A stretch of 64,000 nucleotides of DNA from Actinophytocola sp049647105 (GTDB lineage: Bacteria; Actinomycetota; Actinomycetes; Mycobacteriales; Pseudonocardiaceae), in the NCBI RefSeq assembly GCF_049647105.1, contig NZ_JBARWZ010000261.1:1-64000 (forward strand), in the 5' to 3' direction. The notes beneath the pieces are model-generated. The model did not search any database. It was not told where the DNA came from and was given only the letters and a program-made list of their open reading frames with translations. The translations under genes and the position numbers were made by a program. How positions within the stretch are numbered: position 1 is the stretch's first letter; every line of letters begins with the position of its first letter. Below are positions 8,488 to 16,935 of the stretch, one piece after another.

Positions 8488-9093
8488 TCATTTCTCCCCG
8501 AGATTTTCGACAGCGCCGAGTATCAGGCGCTGCACCGCACCCAACGCGGGCAACGTAAACGTCGGTTCTGGTAGACGACGCCACCGAACCCGCCCACGGT
8601 CCGTCCACGTCGGAGGCAAGGGCAGCCAACAGCGGTAGGTCAACCAGCGACATCCCGCCGCGTAGAACGCTCTATCGGCCGAGCCGCCCGTGGCGACCAG
8701 CATGATCCGGTCGCCTCCCGGGACCGCGATCACGGGGCCGTCCAGGGGTGAATGTGGCGCCCCCAGCGCCCGCGTCTGTTCGGCGACCTCGTCGGGAAGA
8801 ACCACGGCGTCTACACCCTGCCCACACACCAGAAGCGGGCTGTACGGCCTGTCCCCCCATCGCGTTTCCACCTCGGCCGAGGTCCGTAGTGGATAGCGAT
8901 ACCAGTCCGTGTCCACCGGACTCAGCTGGTTCACATTTGCGGCACCGGCCCAACCCGACGAGCCTCGCCACGTGCCGGGCGTCACGGGCCATCCCGATGA
9001 CACCGCGTGCAACGCAGCTTCCAACGGCGTCTCCGCGGACAGGGGAAGCATGCCCCGCACCTCACCGGCCCCTCTGACCGATCCGCGGTTCAT
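8488..9093 (-). CDS. PrimPol-like (bifunctional primase/polymerase family) protein
   Basis: About 201 residues from the ATG at 9093, which overlaps the stop of the upstream 48-residue gene as ATGA. SSGWPVTPGTW near the start and PYSPLLVCGQGVDAVVLPDEVA match the small actinobacterial proteins annotated as N-terminal DNA primase/polymerase domains. The acidic metal-binding residues expected after the glycine turn are only partly kept, so catalysis is doubtful. It is a paralog of the protein at 9226-9879. A longer frame extends upstream but ignores the coupling. Confidence 0.6.
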   Translation of the reverse strand: MNRGSVRGAGEVRGMLPLSAETPLEAALHAVSSGWPVTPGTWRGSSGWAGAANVNQLSPVDTDWYRYPLRTSAEVETRWGDRPYSPLLVCGQGVDAVVLPDEVAEQTRALGAPHSPLDGPVIAVPGGDRIMLVATGGSADRAFYAAGCRWLTYRCWLPLPPTWTDRGRVRWRRLPEPTFTLPALGAVQRLILGAVENLGEK

Positions 9094-9236
9094 CCTTGCT
9101 CCGCCTCTCGTGAATCCCCGAAACCGTCGCCTTGTAGGGACACCTGGGGTGCCGACGGTCGGTCGAACCGGTGCAGAATCAGCCGTGCTACCACCACAAG
9201 ACCGACAACAGTGGCCACAATCCACTCAGTCCACAT
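9090..9236 (-). CDS. 48-residue membrane protein between two PrimPol-like genes
   Basis: The ORF starts at an ATG (9236) inside the end of the upstream gene (11-base overlap) and ends in an ATGA overlap with the next start. The product MWTEWIVATVVGLVVVARLIL... is one hydrophobic helix followed by a polar tail. Both junctions being coupled is good support for a real gene despite its size. Family not recognised. Confidence 0.6.
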   Translation of the reverse strand: MWTEWIVATVVGLVVVARLILHRFDRPSAPQVSLQGDGFGDSREAEQG

Positions 9237-9879
9237 CGGACGCTTCCCCCGCCGGGTTCGCCCCAGACTTGCTCGTGGCCCCCGGCGCAGCGAGCCCGTC
9301 GATGAGCGACTCCTGCACGCGCTGAGGATCGGGCAGCGTCCACGAACACTCCGTCGGGTGCACAATCCACCGGTAGGCTGCCCCAGCACGCGCAGTCGGC
9401 GGCACCGGAACCCACTCACCCCGGGCGCGTAGGCGGGCGTCGGCAGCCAACTCGTCCCTCAGTTCCCCGCCGGGCCTCACCAGAACGAGCCATCTGCCGA
9501 ACGGGGTTCCGACAATCGGCCCCAGGTCGCCGCGCTCGGCGAGCCGTGCCCACGAACGACGCCCGTGATCCGCGCTGACCTCGATGACATCAACGGCGGT
9601 TCCGCACGCCACCAGAACCGAGTACGGACGACGGGTCCACCAGGCCAACGCGACAGCGGTATCGGTCGTCGACGCCATCGCCCACATCGCGGCGGCAGGC
9701 TCCAAACCGATCGCGCCGGGTTTGCCGTACCACGTCGTATCGCCGTCCAACTGGTAAGTGCCGGGAAGAACCGGCCAGCCGTGCGACGCGCAGTCAGCCG
9801 CCGCATCGCGGAACTCGGTCCACCGGAGCCCCGGCATGGGGTGCATCAACCGCACCGAGCGATCCCGTTCAATCATCAT
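9226..9879 (-). CDS. PrimPol-like (bifunctional primase/polymerase family) protein
   Basis: 217 residues. CASHGWPVLPGTYQLDG, then WWTRRPYSVLVACGTAVDVIEV, then PFGRWLVLVRPG are hallmark segments of the small actinobacterial PrimPol-like family. The family relates to archaeo-eukaryotic primase N-domains; no helicase domain is attached. It begins three bases after the zinc-binding-like gene at 9883 and overlaps the 48-residue gene, forming a four-gene unit. Its real activity is unknown. Confidence 0.7.
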   Translation of the reverse strand: MMIERDRSVRLMHPMPGLRWTEFRDAAADCASHGWPVLPGTYQLDGDTTWYGKPGAIGLEPAAAMWAMASTTDTAVALAWWTRRPYSVLVACGTAVDVIEVSADHGRRSWARLAERGDLGPIVGTPFGRWLVLVRPGGELRDELAADARLRARGEWVPVPPTARAGAAYRWIVHPTECSWTLPDPQRVQESLIDGLAAPGATSKSGANPAGEASDVD

Positions 9880-9882
9880 CTC

Positions 9883-10101
9883 TCACCATCCGTCGATCAG
9901 CCGACAGGCCAACCGAACCTGGCCACACGGCCAGCTCTCACCGCACTGGCAGCACCGGTACATCCGCCCATCCGGCACATGCAGCCGCAGGGCCAGGCGC
10001 ACGAGCCCGTACAGCCGCTCCGGCACCGGCATCGCAAACTGCGGGCGCTCGACCAGCTCTGCGTCGCGCCGGAGTGGAATGACGTCAGCCAAGTCCGTCA
10101 C
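9883..10101 (-). CDS. Small Cys-containing protein, first gene of the PrimPol-like operon
   Basis: About 72 residues from the GTG at 10101 (AGGTGG is close upstream); a longer frame to 10203 has no better start. The product ends YRCCQCGESWPCGQVRLACRL, whose cysteines could hold a metal, preceded by a helix RLYGLVRLALRLHV. It stops three bases before the next gene. The family is not recognised by name. Confidence 0.55.
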   Translation of the reverse strand: MTDLADVIPLRRDAELVERPQFAMPVPERLYGLVRLALRLHVPDGRMYRCCQCGESWPCGQVRLACRLIDGW

Positions 10102-10406
10102 CGCTGCCACCTGCTCTCGTGATGGGCTAGTTGGAGGCGCCCGACACCGAGGAAACCTCGGCCCAACCGGTTCACAGGCCTTGGGGCCGTGGACTGGAAT
10201 CACTCGGTGTCGAGCACCGCTACTGAGCGTGGCCGACCGGGTGCGCCAGCGGAACGGAGACGAGCCAGGAGGTCAGGACCTGCCGGTAACACCGCCACCT
10301 GCCAGGAGACAACCCGGAGGCTTAGGCGGAGGTTTCGCCGAGATCAACATCCTTCCCGGCGCCGATGTCTTACTCTGTGAGATGGAGTCCTTGCGGAGGG
10401 AACAAG
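10102..10406. other. Divergent promoter region
   Basis: This 305-base gap separates the minus-strand PrimPol-like operon from the plus-strand XRE gene and should carry both promoters. The only structure seen is a small palindrome CCGAGG-AAA-CCTCGG at 10147-10161, a possible operator. Confidence 0.4.
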
Positions 10407-11786
10407 GTGTTCAGCGAGCCGAACGAACTGCTCAAGGCTGCACGGGATGCGGCTGGGATGACGCAGGCCGAGGTGGCGGAACGTGCGAACGCCCAGGTCG
10501 AGGCTGCTACGAGCAAGCCCGGAGCGATGGACGCCGACTATGTCGGCAAGCTCGAGCGAGGCATCCATCGGTGGCCCAACAGGGACTATCGACGCGCACT
10601 TCGCGAGGTGCTCCACGCAGCTTCGGATGCGGATCTGGGTTTCTTCAACCCCCGCTCGCGCACAGTTACCGTGGTGCGTAGCCCCCAACCAGAGAGCGGA
10701 GGGGACGACGTGGAACGCAAAACCTTCCTGCGAGTACTCGCCGGTTCCGTTGCCGGCATGGTCCTGAGTGACCCGCTCAGCGAGTTCACCGCCAGAGCGG
10801 CCTCGGCCAACGCGGGTCGGCGCATCGGCGGCATCGAGGTACAACAGATCCAGCAAATGGCGCGCATGTTCGCGAATCAGGATCACCTCTACGGCGGCGG
10901 GCTGTCAGCCCAGGGCGTGCTCACCCAGCTGTCAACAGCGTCCGAGCTGCTTGAGGGTCGCTTTGCGAGCGAGACAGTGCGCCAGCAACTCTTCTCCGCC
11001 GTCGCCGACCTCGCAGATACCGCCGGGGGCATGTGCTTTGACGCGGGCACCCACCAACACGCGGAACGCTGCTTCAGGTTCTCTGTCGGCTGCGCGACCG
11101 AAGCCGGCGACTGGTCACTCCGAGCGAAGGCCCTGTCCGGACTCGCCAACCTCTCCGTCCACCGAAGCCAACAGGACGACGCACTCCGTGATGACGCCCT
11201 GCGCAAGACTCGAGAGGACGAAGCCCTGAGCTTTGCAGAGATGGCGCTGGTGCGAGCGGATCGACTGACCCCGGTGGCTCGGTCGGTCATGCACACCCGC
11301 CACGCCCGGGCACTGGGTATCGCCCAACCGGGACGCGAGGCGGATTGCTTTGCAGCCCTGGATACAGCGGCCCGGAGCTTCACGCAGCGTAATGGCGACG
11401 AACCGGCCTGGATCGCCTACTACGACGAGCCGCACCTCGCCCGGGATAGCGGTCGAGCGCTCCTAGGCCTCGCTCTGAACGGAGGCAGCTACTCCCAGGC
11501 CAAGGATCATCTTGCAGCGGCAGTTTCTCGGTTTCCGAGTGGCTACACCCGGGGCAAAGTGCTCGCCATGGCCAACCTCGCGACCCTGACCATGGCCCGC
11601 GACGACCCGATGCATGCGATTGCGCTTGGCAGTGAAGCAGTCGCCGCGGCAAGTTCGGTTCGTTCTGACCGAGTCCTCGATGCACTCCGGCAACTACGCA
11701 ACGCCGGTCGGCAGTACGGCCGCGTCCCGCCAGTCCGCGAGCTCAACCAGCGAGTGGACGCGCTGTTGAGGGTCACAGCGGTATGA
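10407..11786 (+). CDS. XRE-family regulator with long helical sensor domain
   Basis: 459 residues from the GTG at 10407, which has GGAGG eight bases upstream (a 14-codon longer frame lacks this). Residues about 5-65 form the helix-turn-helix (LLKAARDAAGMTQAEVAERAN ... YVGKLERGIHRWP). Then follow RKTFLRVLAGSVAG and an Ala-rich helical repeat region. This is the familiar Streptomyces/Pseudonocardia architecture, often placed before biosynthetic or antitoxin-like genes. It lies about 500 bases upstream of, and on the same strand as, the cysteine-ligase operon, so it may regulate it. Confidence 0.82.
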   Translation: MFSEPNELLKAARDAAGMTQAEVAERANAQVEAATSKPGAMDADYVGKLERGIHRWPNRDYRRALREVLHAASDADLGFFNPRSRTVTVVRSPQPESGGDDVERKTFLRVLAGSVAGMVLSDPLSEFTARAASANAGRRIGGIEVQQIQQMARMFANQDHLYGGGLSAQGVLTQLSTASELLEGRFASETVRQQLFSAVADLADTAGGMCFDAGTHQHAERCFRFSVGCATEAGDWSLRAKALSGLANLSVHRSQQDDALRDDALRKTREDEALSFAEMALVRADRLTPVARSVMHTRHARALGIAQPGREADCFAALDTAARSFTQRNGDEPAWIAYYDEPHLARDSGRALLGLALNGGSYSQAKDHLAAAVSRFPSGYTRGKVLAMANLATLTMARDDPMHAIALGSEAVAAASSVRSDRVLDALRQLRNAGRQYGRVPPVRELNQRVDALLRVTAV

Positions 11787-11787
11787 C

Positions 11788-12051
11788 GTGGGTCCGCTCG
11801 ACTCCGACCGTTGGGGACTCGGCCGAAGGATTCCGGTCGCGGCCCCATTACATCTGCGCCAATCGGTCTTCGCGGCCTGCGTCGACCGAGCTGACTACGC
11901 GGACGCCCACATCGACGACGCCCGCGAGATCGTGGAACGCGGAGTGCCCGTATCCCCGTACGTCGGCGCTCTCGCCACCCACAGCAACGCAGACATCCAC
12001 TCGGTGGCCGTACCGGTGGGAAGGTCGGATGCCACAACCGCCGTAGCGTGA
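11788..12051 (+). CDS. Doubtful hypothetical ORF after the XRE gene
   Basis: An 87-residue frame opens with GTG one base after the XRE stop. Its composition is protein-like in the middle (VDRADYADAHIDDAREIVERGVP, acidic and basic residues balanced), unlike the overlapping Thr/Ser/Pro-rich frame at 11783-12046. No family is recognised. It may be the first part of a broken gene whose end lies at 12165-12266. Confidence 0.3.
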   Translation: MGPLDSDRWGLGRRIPVAAPLHLRQSVFAACVDRADYADAHIDDAREIVERGVPVSPYVGALATHSNADIHSVAVPVGRSDATTAVA

Positions 12052-12277
12052 GCGGAATCCGTTCGACTTGACGACGAGGCGGAAGCCTCGCGCGCCGGAC
12101 GCCACGACATCGACTTTGGCCAAGGCCTGGATGCTGCACGTCGAACGACTCAGTCGCGACTCTCGTGAACCGCTTCCTAGCACTCGACATCGTCGTGGTC
12201 ACAGCGACTCGCTATGACATGATCGAAGCAGCTGAACAGCACTTTCACATGATCAACATGGGGTAGGGACGCCGCAC
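12052..12277 (+). other. Possible gene remnant and leader of the cysteine-ligase operon
   Basis: At 12165-12266 a frame reads VNRFLALDIVVVTATRYDMIEAAE and on to a stop, which looks like a genuine protein C-terminus without a matching start. No other gene is visible. The promoter of the operon beginning at 12278 should lie here, or the operon could be read through from the XRE gene. Confidence 0.35.
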
Positions 12278-13459
12278 GTGAAGCTATTTGACACCGCCAC
12301 CCAGGACACGACGACGCTGTCAGTCGGCAGCGAGGCCCTGATCTACGTCTGCGGCATCACTCCATACGACTCGGCACATCTGGGCCATGCGTTCACCTTT
12401 CTGACCTATGACCTACTTCTACGCCGTCTTGAAGACACCGGCACCCGAGTCCGCCTAGTCCGAAACATAACCGACGTTGACGAACCTATGTACGTCAAGG
12501 CGGCGCAGCTGGGTGTCCACTACCTGGAATTGGCCCGAATCGAGTCAGCCGAGTTTAGTCGCAGCATGCGAGCACTCAACCTGGTCGACCCAGACGTGGA
12601 GCCACGCCCGAGTGAGCACATGGATGTCATCATTGATTCCGTTCGCCAGTTAAAACAGGGCGGCCATACGTATGAGATCGATGGCGATATCTACTTCGAC
12701 ATATCCACGTTCCCTGACTTCGGTGAGATCAGTGGATACAGCGAACGGCTCATGCACGGATTTACCACCCTTCGCGGAGGCGACCCAGAACGTATGGGCA
12801 AGCGTCAGCCTCTGGATTTCCTACTCTGGAAGAGCATCAAGGACGAGAGCGACCCTGCCCGGTGGGAGACGACGCTAGGACCTGGTCGGCCAGGATGGCA
12901 TATCGAGTGTTCCGCGATGTCGTTCGCGCATCTCGGACCCACGATCGATGTGCACGGCGGCGGATTCGACTTGATCTTCCCGCATCACGAGTGTGAGAAC
13001 GCTCAAAGCCGCACCCTCCGCAAGGATGTTCCGTTTGTTCGCCACTGGATGCACACAGCTCCGCTGGGCCTAGGTGGCGAGAAGATGTCCAAATCTCTGG
13101 GCAACCTGGTTTTCGTCCGTGACTTGGTGAAAGAAACTGACCCCGCCGCAATCCGACTCGCGTTGATGAACTACCACTACCGCATCGGTGGCGAGTGGAA
13201 GTCCGATCTACTGCAATCATCCGTTCAAACGGTTGAAAGGATCAAGTACGCGCTCAATCAGCCAACCGGCGGGGACGTGCGTCAACATCTGGCGCGCATC
13301 CGAGCAGCTCTGGACAACGACTTGGACGCTCCCAGCGCCGCCCGCGCCTTGACTGAGATGGTCGACGCTGCGGTCAATGGCAGTTCATCCGTCGCCGCCG
13401 ACACGATTAAGGAAGCCTTGAATCTGCTAGGTCTAAAAATCGAGGTCGCTACTTCGTGA
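12278..13459 (+). CDS. MshC-like cysteine ligase (CysRS catalytic-domain paralog)
   Basis: 393 residues, class I synthetase catalytic fold. Motifs seen: CGITPYD (C25), HLGH (34-37), GGDPERMGK, GRPGWHIECSAM (C211), FPHHECEN (H236, E240) and KMSKS (269-273). The zinc ligands C25, C211, H236 and E240 are complete. CGITPYD and the GGDP segment are characteristic of MshC, which ligates cysteine to GlcN-inositol through cysteinyl-AMP in mycothiol synthesis, rather than of CysRS. The anticodon-binding end is absent. It heads an operon unlike any mycothiol locus, so I infer cysteine ligation to another amine. A housekeeping MshC role is less likely but not excluded. Translation starts at GTG 12278, with AGGGA about nine bases upstream. 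Confidence 0.88.
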   Translation: MKLFDTATQDTTTLSVGSEALIYVCGITPYDSAHLGHAFTFLTYDLLLRRLEDTGTRVRLVRNITDVDEPMYVKAAQLGVHYLELARIESAEFSRSMRALNLVDPDVEPRPSEHMDVIIDSVRQLKQGGHTYEIDGDIYFDISTFPDFGEISGYSERLMHGFTTLRGGDPERMGKRQPLDFLLWKSIKDESDPARWETTLGPGRPGWHIECSAMSFAHLGPTIDVHGGGFDLIFPHHECENAQSRTLRKDVPFVRHWMHTAPLGLGGEKMSKSLGNLVFVRDLVKETDPAAIRLALMNYHYRIGGEWKSDLLQSSVQTVERIKYALNQPTGGDVRQHLARIRAALDNDLDAPSAARALTEMVDAAVNGSSSVAADTIKEALNLLGLKIEVATS

Positions 13460-14598
13460 AGTTCAACAAACGAATTAACGAGTTGGGCGAATGGTTTCGC
13501 CGGATAGCCGTTCCGCGCATTACCGCACCCTACTGGGTTGCGCATCAAGTGAAGAATAGCGTCACAACGTATATCCCGTCGCTGGCAGCCGAGTCCAAGC
13601 GAAAGCCAGTGCGGACGATGCTCACCGAGATGACAGCGGCGACCATTAGATGGCGGTGCCTGCCGTTCCACTACCTGCGTTATGAGCTGTATACGACCGA
13701 TGTCGGTATCGATGAGGTGCTGTCGTATGTTCCAGACACCATCTTCTATAGTCGAATACTCCCAAATGTCAACGCGGGGACGGTGCTCCTTGATGACAAA
13801 GTCACCTGCAAGCGAATCCTCTCTGCGGCCAACGTGGAGCAGCCGTCGCTCATCGCCGTCGGCGAGGGAAGCGCCTGCTGGTCCGCCAGCGGGGAGCTGA
13901 TTCCTACAGGTCGGCTCGACGCCGTGGCGTCAACCGAGAAGGTAGTCATCAAGCCAGCCAGAAATACCGCTGGAGGTGATGGCGTTCAGGTGCTGCGCCT
14001 CGTTGGCGGCAGATTGTCAAATCTCGACGGTAGGACTTTCGATCTCGACAAGTACATCCGCGAATGGAACGCCTGGCTAATCGAGTCCTATGTTCAGCAG
14101 GACGATGAGTTGGCCGTACTTAACCCACATTCGCTCAACACGCTCCGAGTGATTACCGTATTCGGGCAACCAGTCTTCTGCATCCTGAAAAGCGGAACCG
14201 GCGATGGCCCGATAGATAACGCCTGCGGTGGAGGGCTGTATGTGCGAGTAGATCCGGAAACCGGACAGCTAGACCCGGTTGCGCGCACGACGAGCATGCG
14301 CCGATATACGACACATCCCGTCACCGGAATCTCGTTCAGAGACCTGCGGATCACGTGTATCAGGGCAGTTCTGGAACTGTCTGTCCGAGCAGCCGGACTG
14401 TTTCCGCAGACTCCCGTCATTGGGTGGGACATCGCCGTAGCTGATGGTGCTCCTATGATCATCGAAGGGAACTCGAGTCCGAGCCTGCTGAATATTCAGC
14501 GGACACACGGTGGCTTGGATGACACACTCGGTACCGGCTTGATGCGTCGACCAGTGAACTCATGGGGGCAACATGCTTACACCCAGCCCGGACAATGA
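13456..14598 (+). CDS. ATP-grasp protein, sugar-transfer-associated type (ATPgrasp_ST)
   Basis: 380 residues. LLDDKVTCKRILSAANVEQP, VVIKPARNTAGGDGVQVL (lysine and Gly-rich ATP loop), LIESYVQQ, LNPHSLNTLRVITV, IDNACGGGLYV, HPVTGISF and VIGWDIAVADGAPMIIEGN follow in the order of PF14397 proteins. The final D, E and N are the usual metal ligands. ATP-grasp enzymes join a carboxylate to an amine or thiol through an acyl phosphate; substrates of this subgroup are unknown. It overlaps the MshC-like gene by four bases (GTGA), so the two are coupled and may act in succession. Base composition is visibly less GC-rich than the flanks. Confidence 0.87.
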   Translation: MKFNKRINELGEWFRRIAVPRITAPYWVAHQVKNSVTTYIPSLAAESKRKPVRTMLTEMTAATIRWRCLPFHYLRYELYTTDVGIDEVLSYVPDTIFYSRILPNVNAGTVLLDDKVTCKRILSAANVEQPSLIAVGEGSACWSASGELIPTGRLDAVASTEKVVIKPARNTAGGDGVQVLRLVGGRLSNLDGRTFDLDKYIREWNAWLIESYVQQDDELAVLNPHSLNTLRVITVFGQPVFCILKSGTGDGPIDNACGGGLYVRVDPETGQLDPVARTTSMRRYTTHPVTGISFRDLRITCIRAVLELSVRAAGLFPQTPVIGWDIAVADGAPMIIEGNSSPSLLNIQRTHGGLDDTLGTGLMRRPVNSWGQHAYTQPGQ

Positions 14599-15556
14599 GA
14601 TGCTTACGCAAGCCAGGGAGATAATGGCGCCGATCGTGGCAGGCATGGTCGATCAAGATGAGGTCGAGGCCGTTTGCATCTTATCTTCCAGCGCAGTGAA
14701 CGGCCAGGTTCAAACGCCCTTCGACGAAGAGTCGGATTTTGACATCGCTGTTGTGCTAGACATCCCGCTGGAACCATCTCAATGGCACCCCAGGCCTCGT
14801 GATACGTACGCGTTGATTGTTGACAAGATTCCAAACTGGGTTCCCCCGTTCCTTTTCTACGTCGATGTTCCATGGGGTCGCATGGAAGTCAACGTCAACC
14901 AACTCATCTATCAGTACGAGTTGGATACGCGGACAACATGGAATGGAGAGAAGTGCGAAGTATATACACGTAAAGCTGAGGTCGTATTTGACCGAAACGG
15001 GGCATTCGCCAAGCTTGTTGGAAATAAGGTTAGCCGTACACGCGAAGCCCTCTTGATTGAACGTCAAAGACTTGCGAATAGAATCACCTGGGATATTCGT
15101 GAGATGTCATTGCGTCAGGCTAAACGGTGCGGCCCGACAGTAGGTCATCACGTCCTCAACCTGGCGATCGAGGAAGTGATCGATCTGGTATTCCTGGCGA
15201 GAGGCCGTTTCATTCCTAACCGAAAGTGGAAGCTTCAGCAACTCGCCGAGATCGTCGACTCCGAAGCGCTCAAGCGCATACACGAGGCACTTCGTACCGA
15301 TTTGTCGCAGAGTGACCTGGTGCGTCGTGTTGAGGAGTTGGAGCGGTTTTGTGACTCGGTCGGTCTGGTGTATGACGGTCCCGCCGCCGCAGATGCGCGG
15401 TCCGATTATCAGGCCTTGATCCAGCTGCGACCGGCGCCCACCTGGCGTGACATTGAGACCTTCGGGGCGCGCTCACACGAGCGCATGCCACCATCGATCC
15501 CAGCACCACGCACTCTTGACCAGTTGTCCTGGATAACGCAGAGGAACCCGACATGA
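14573..15556 (+). CDS. Nucleotidyltransferase-fold protein
   Basis: 327 residues. VCILSSSAVNGQ followed by ESDFDIAVVLDIP is the Gly/Ser plus DxD metal-binding pattern of the polymerase-beta nucleotidyltransferase superfamily, and GRMEVNVNQ supplies the third acidic residue. The helical second half resembles substrate-binding parts of aminoglycoside nucleotidyltransferases and related proteins. It may adenylylate a pathway intermediate or act as a resistance enzyme; the sequence does not decide. The ATG at 14573 has GGGGGC upstream and overlaps the ATP-grasp gene by 26 bases; an in-frame ATG at 14600 is possible. Local GC is low for this genome. Confidence 0.78.
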   Translation: MLTPSPDNEMLTQAREIMAPIVAGMVDQDEVEAVCILSSSAVNGQVQTPFDEESDFDIAVVLDIPLEPSQWHPRPRDTYALIVDKIPNWVPPFLFYVDVPWGRMEVNVNQLIYQYELDTRTTWNGEKCEVYTRKAEVVFDRNGAFAKLVGNKVSRTREALLIERQRLANRITWDIREMSLRQAKRCGPTVGHHVLNLAIEEVIDLVFLARGRFIPNRKWKLQQLAEIVDSEALKRIHEALRTDLSQSDLVRRVEELERFCDSVGLVYDGPAAADARSDYQALIQLRPAPTWRDIETFGARSHERMPPSIPAPRTLDQLSWITQRNPT

Positions 15557-16920
15557 TCATCTACAACACGCTGACCAGGCGAAAAGAACAGTTCATCCCG
15601 ATGGAGCCTGGCAAGGTGCGGATGTTCGTGTGTGGGCCAACCGTCTACGACCTCAGCCACGTCGGTCACGCCAAGACCTACACCCAGTTCGACCTGGTCG
15701 CCCGCTACCTACGGGCACGCGGTTACCAGGTGACCTACGCGCAAAACCTGACAGACATTGACGACAAGATCATCCGACGCGCAGCTGAGCTGGGCATCCC
15801 GCCACAGCAACTCGCGAAGGAGTACGAGCAGGCGTACCTAGAGGACATGGCCGCGCTACACAACACCAGTGTGGATACCCACGAGCGCGCACTCGACCAC
15901 ATCGACGACATCGTCGCCCAGGTGCAGGCCCTGAACGACCGCGGGCACGCCTACCAACTCGACGACGGCTGGTACTTCGACCTCACCACATTTCCCGACT
16001 ACGGCAAGCTGTCGGGCCGCACTGACACCCGCCCCGAGGATGCCCTGTCCCGGGTCGACGAGAACGACCATAAGCGCAACCCCGGCGACTTCGCCCTCTG
16101 GAAGGCCCGCAAGCCCGGCGAACCATACTGGGACACCCCACTTGGTCCAGGGCGTCCTGGCTGGCACATCGAGGACACCGCGATCACTGAAGCGCTGTTC
16201 GGTCCGCAGTACGACCTGCATGGGGGTGCGGTCGATTTGATCTTCCCGCATCATGAGGCCGAGATCGCGCAGATGGAGTCCGCTTCGGGACGGGCACCAC
16301 TCGTCCGCTGCTGGATGCACACAGGATTCCTGCGGGTCGGCGGCGACAAGATGGCCAAGAGCGCGGGCAACTTCACCACCATCCGCGACGCGCTGGCCAA
16401 GACCGACTACCGCACCCTCCGCTACGCCTTCCTGTCCCAGCACTACCGGTCGTCCATGGAACTCGATGAGAGCACGCTGGACCAGGCACGGGGTGCCCGT
16501 CGGCGCGTGGAGAACTTCTGGCGCCTCATCGACGCCGACCATGACGACCAGGCCACGCGAGATCTGACCGAGCGTGCCCGTGACAGGTTCTACGCGCGGC
16601 TGGACGATGATTTCGACACCCCCGCGGCACTTGCCGCTCTGTTTGACTATATCCGTGAGCACAATCGCAGCGGCCAGCAACCCGGCCGGGTCGCTGGCAA
16701 CTTCCTCAACGAGGTCGATGCCCTGTTCGACACCTTCGATTTCGCTCCAGACGAGACCAGCGTGGAGGACGCCACCATCGAGGAACGCTTGGCCGAGCGT
16801 CGCAGATTTCGCGGCGAGAAGAAGTTCGCTGAAGCAGACGCGATCAGGAACGACCTGAAAGCACGTGGCATCACGATTGAGGACACCGCTGCAGGAACCC
16901 GCTGGTGGCGGGAAGGCTGA
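15553..16920 (+). CDS. cysS: Cysteinyl-tRNA synthetase, archaeal-type, second copy
   Basis: 455 residues, full length. CGPTVYD (C27), HVGH (36-39), GWHIEDTAIT, FPHHEAEIAQ (H233, E237) and KMAKS (266-270), then a DALR-type helical domain and the C-terminal RRFRGEKKFAEADAIRNDL...WWR segment that reads the anticodon. Thus it should charge tRNA-Cys. The zinc ligand usually Cys (WHIEC) is Asp208; as I recall, WHIEDTAIT is the form seen in archaeal and some divergent bacterial CysRS. It overlaps the nucleotidyltransferase gene by four bases (ATGA). Inside a small-molecule operon it may be a self-resistant copy or supply Cys-tRNA to the pathway. Confidence 0.9.
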   Translation: MIIYNTLTRRKEQFIPMEPGKVRMFVCGPTVYDLSHVGHAKTYTQFDLVARYLRARGYQVTYAQNLTDIDDKIIRRAAELGIPPQQLAKEYEQAYLEDMAALHNTSVDTHERALDHIDDIVAQVQALNDRGHAYQLDDGWYFDLTTFPDYGKLSGRTDTRPEDALSRVDENDHKRNPGDFALWKARKPGEPYWDTPLGPGRPGWHIEDTAITEALFGPQYDLHGGAVDLIFPHHEAEIAQMESASGRAPLVRCWMHTGFLRVGGDKMAKSAGNFTTIRDALAKTDYRTLRYAFLSQHYRSSMELDESTLDQARGARRRVENFWRLIDADHDDQATRDLTERARDRFYARLDDDFDTPAALAALFDYIREHNRSGQQPGRVAGNFLNEVDALFDTFDFAPDETSVEDATIEERLAERRRFRGEKKFAEADAIRNDLKARGITIEDTAAGTRWWREG

Positions 16921-16935
16921 CTCCCTACCCCCGGA

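Noticed and set aside
8250..8574. Plus-strand ORFs between the ATPase and PrimPol-like genes
   Set aside because: They overlap the ends of minus-strand genes, lack ribosome sites and resemble no family.
12278..13459. Calling this gene mshC of the housekeeping mycothiol pathway
   Set aside because: Motifs are MshC-like, but the operon partners, low GC and mobile surroundings do not fit. A paralog is more likely, though the genome must be checked.
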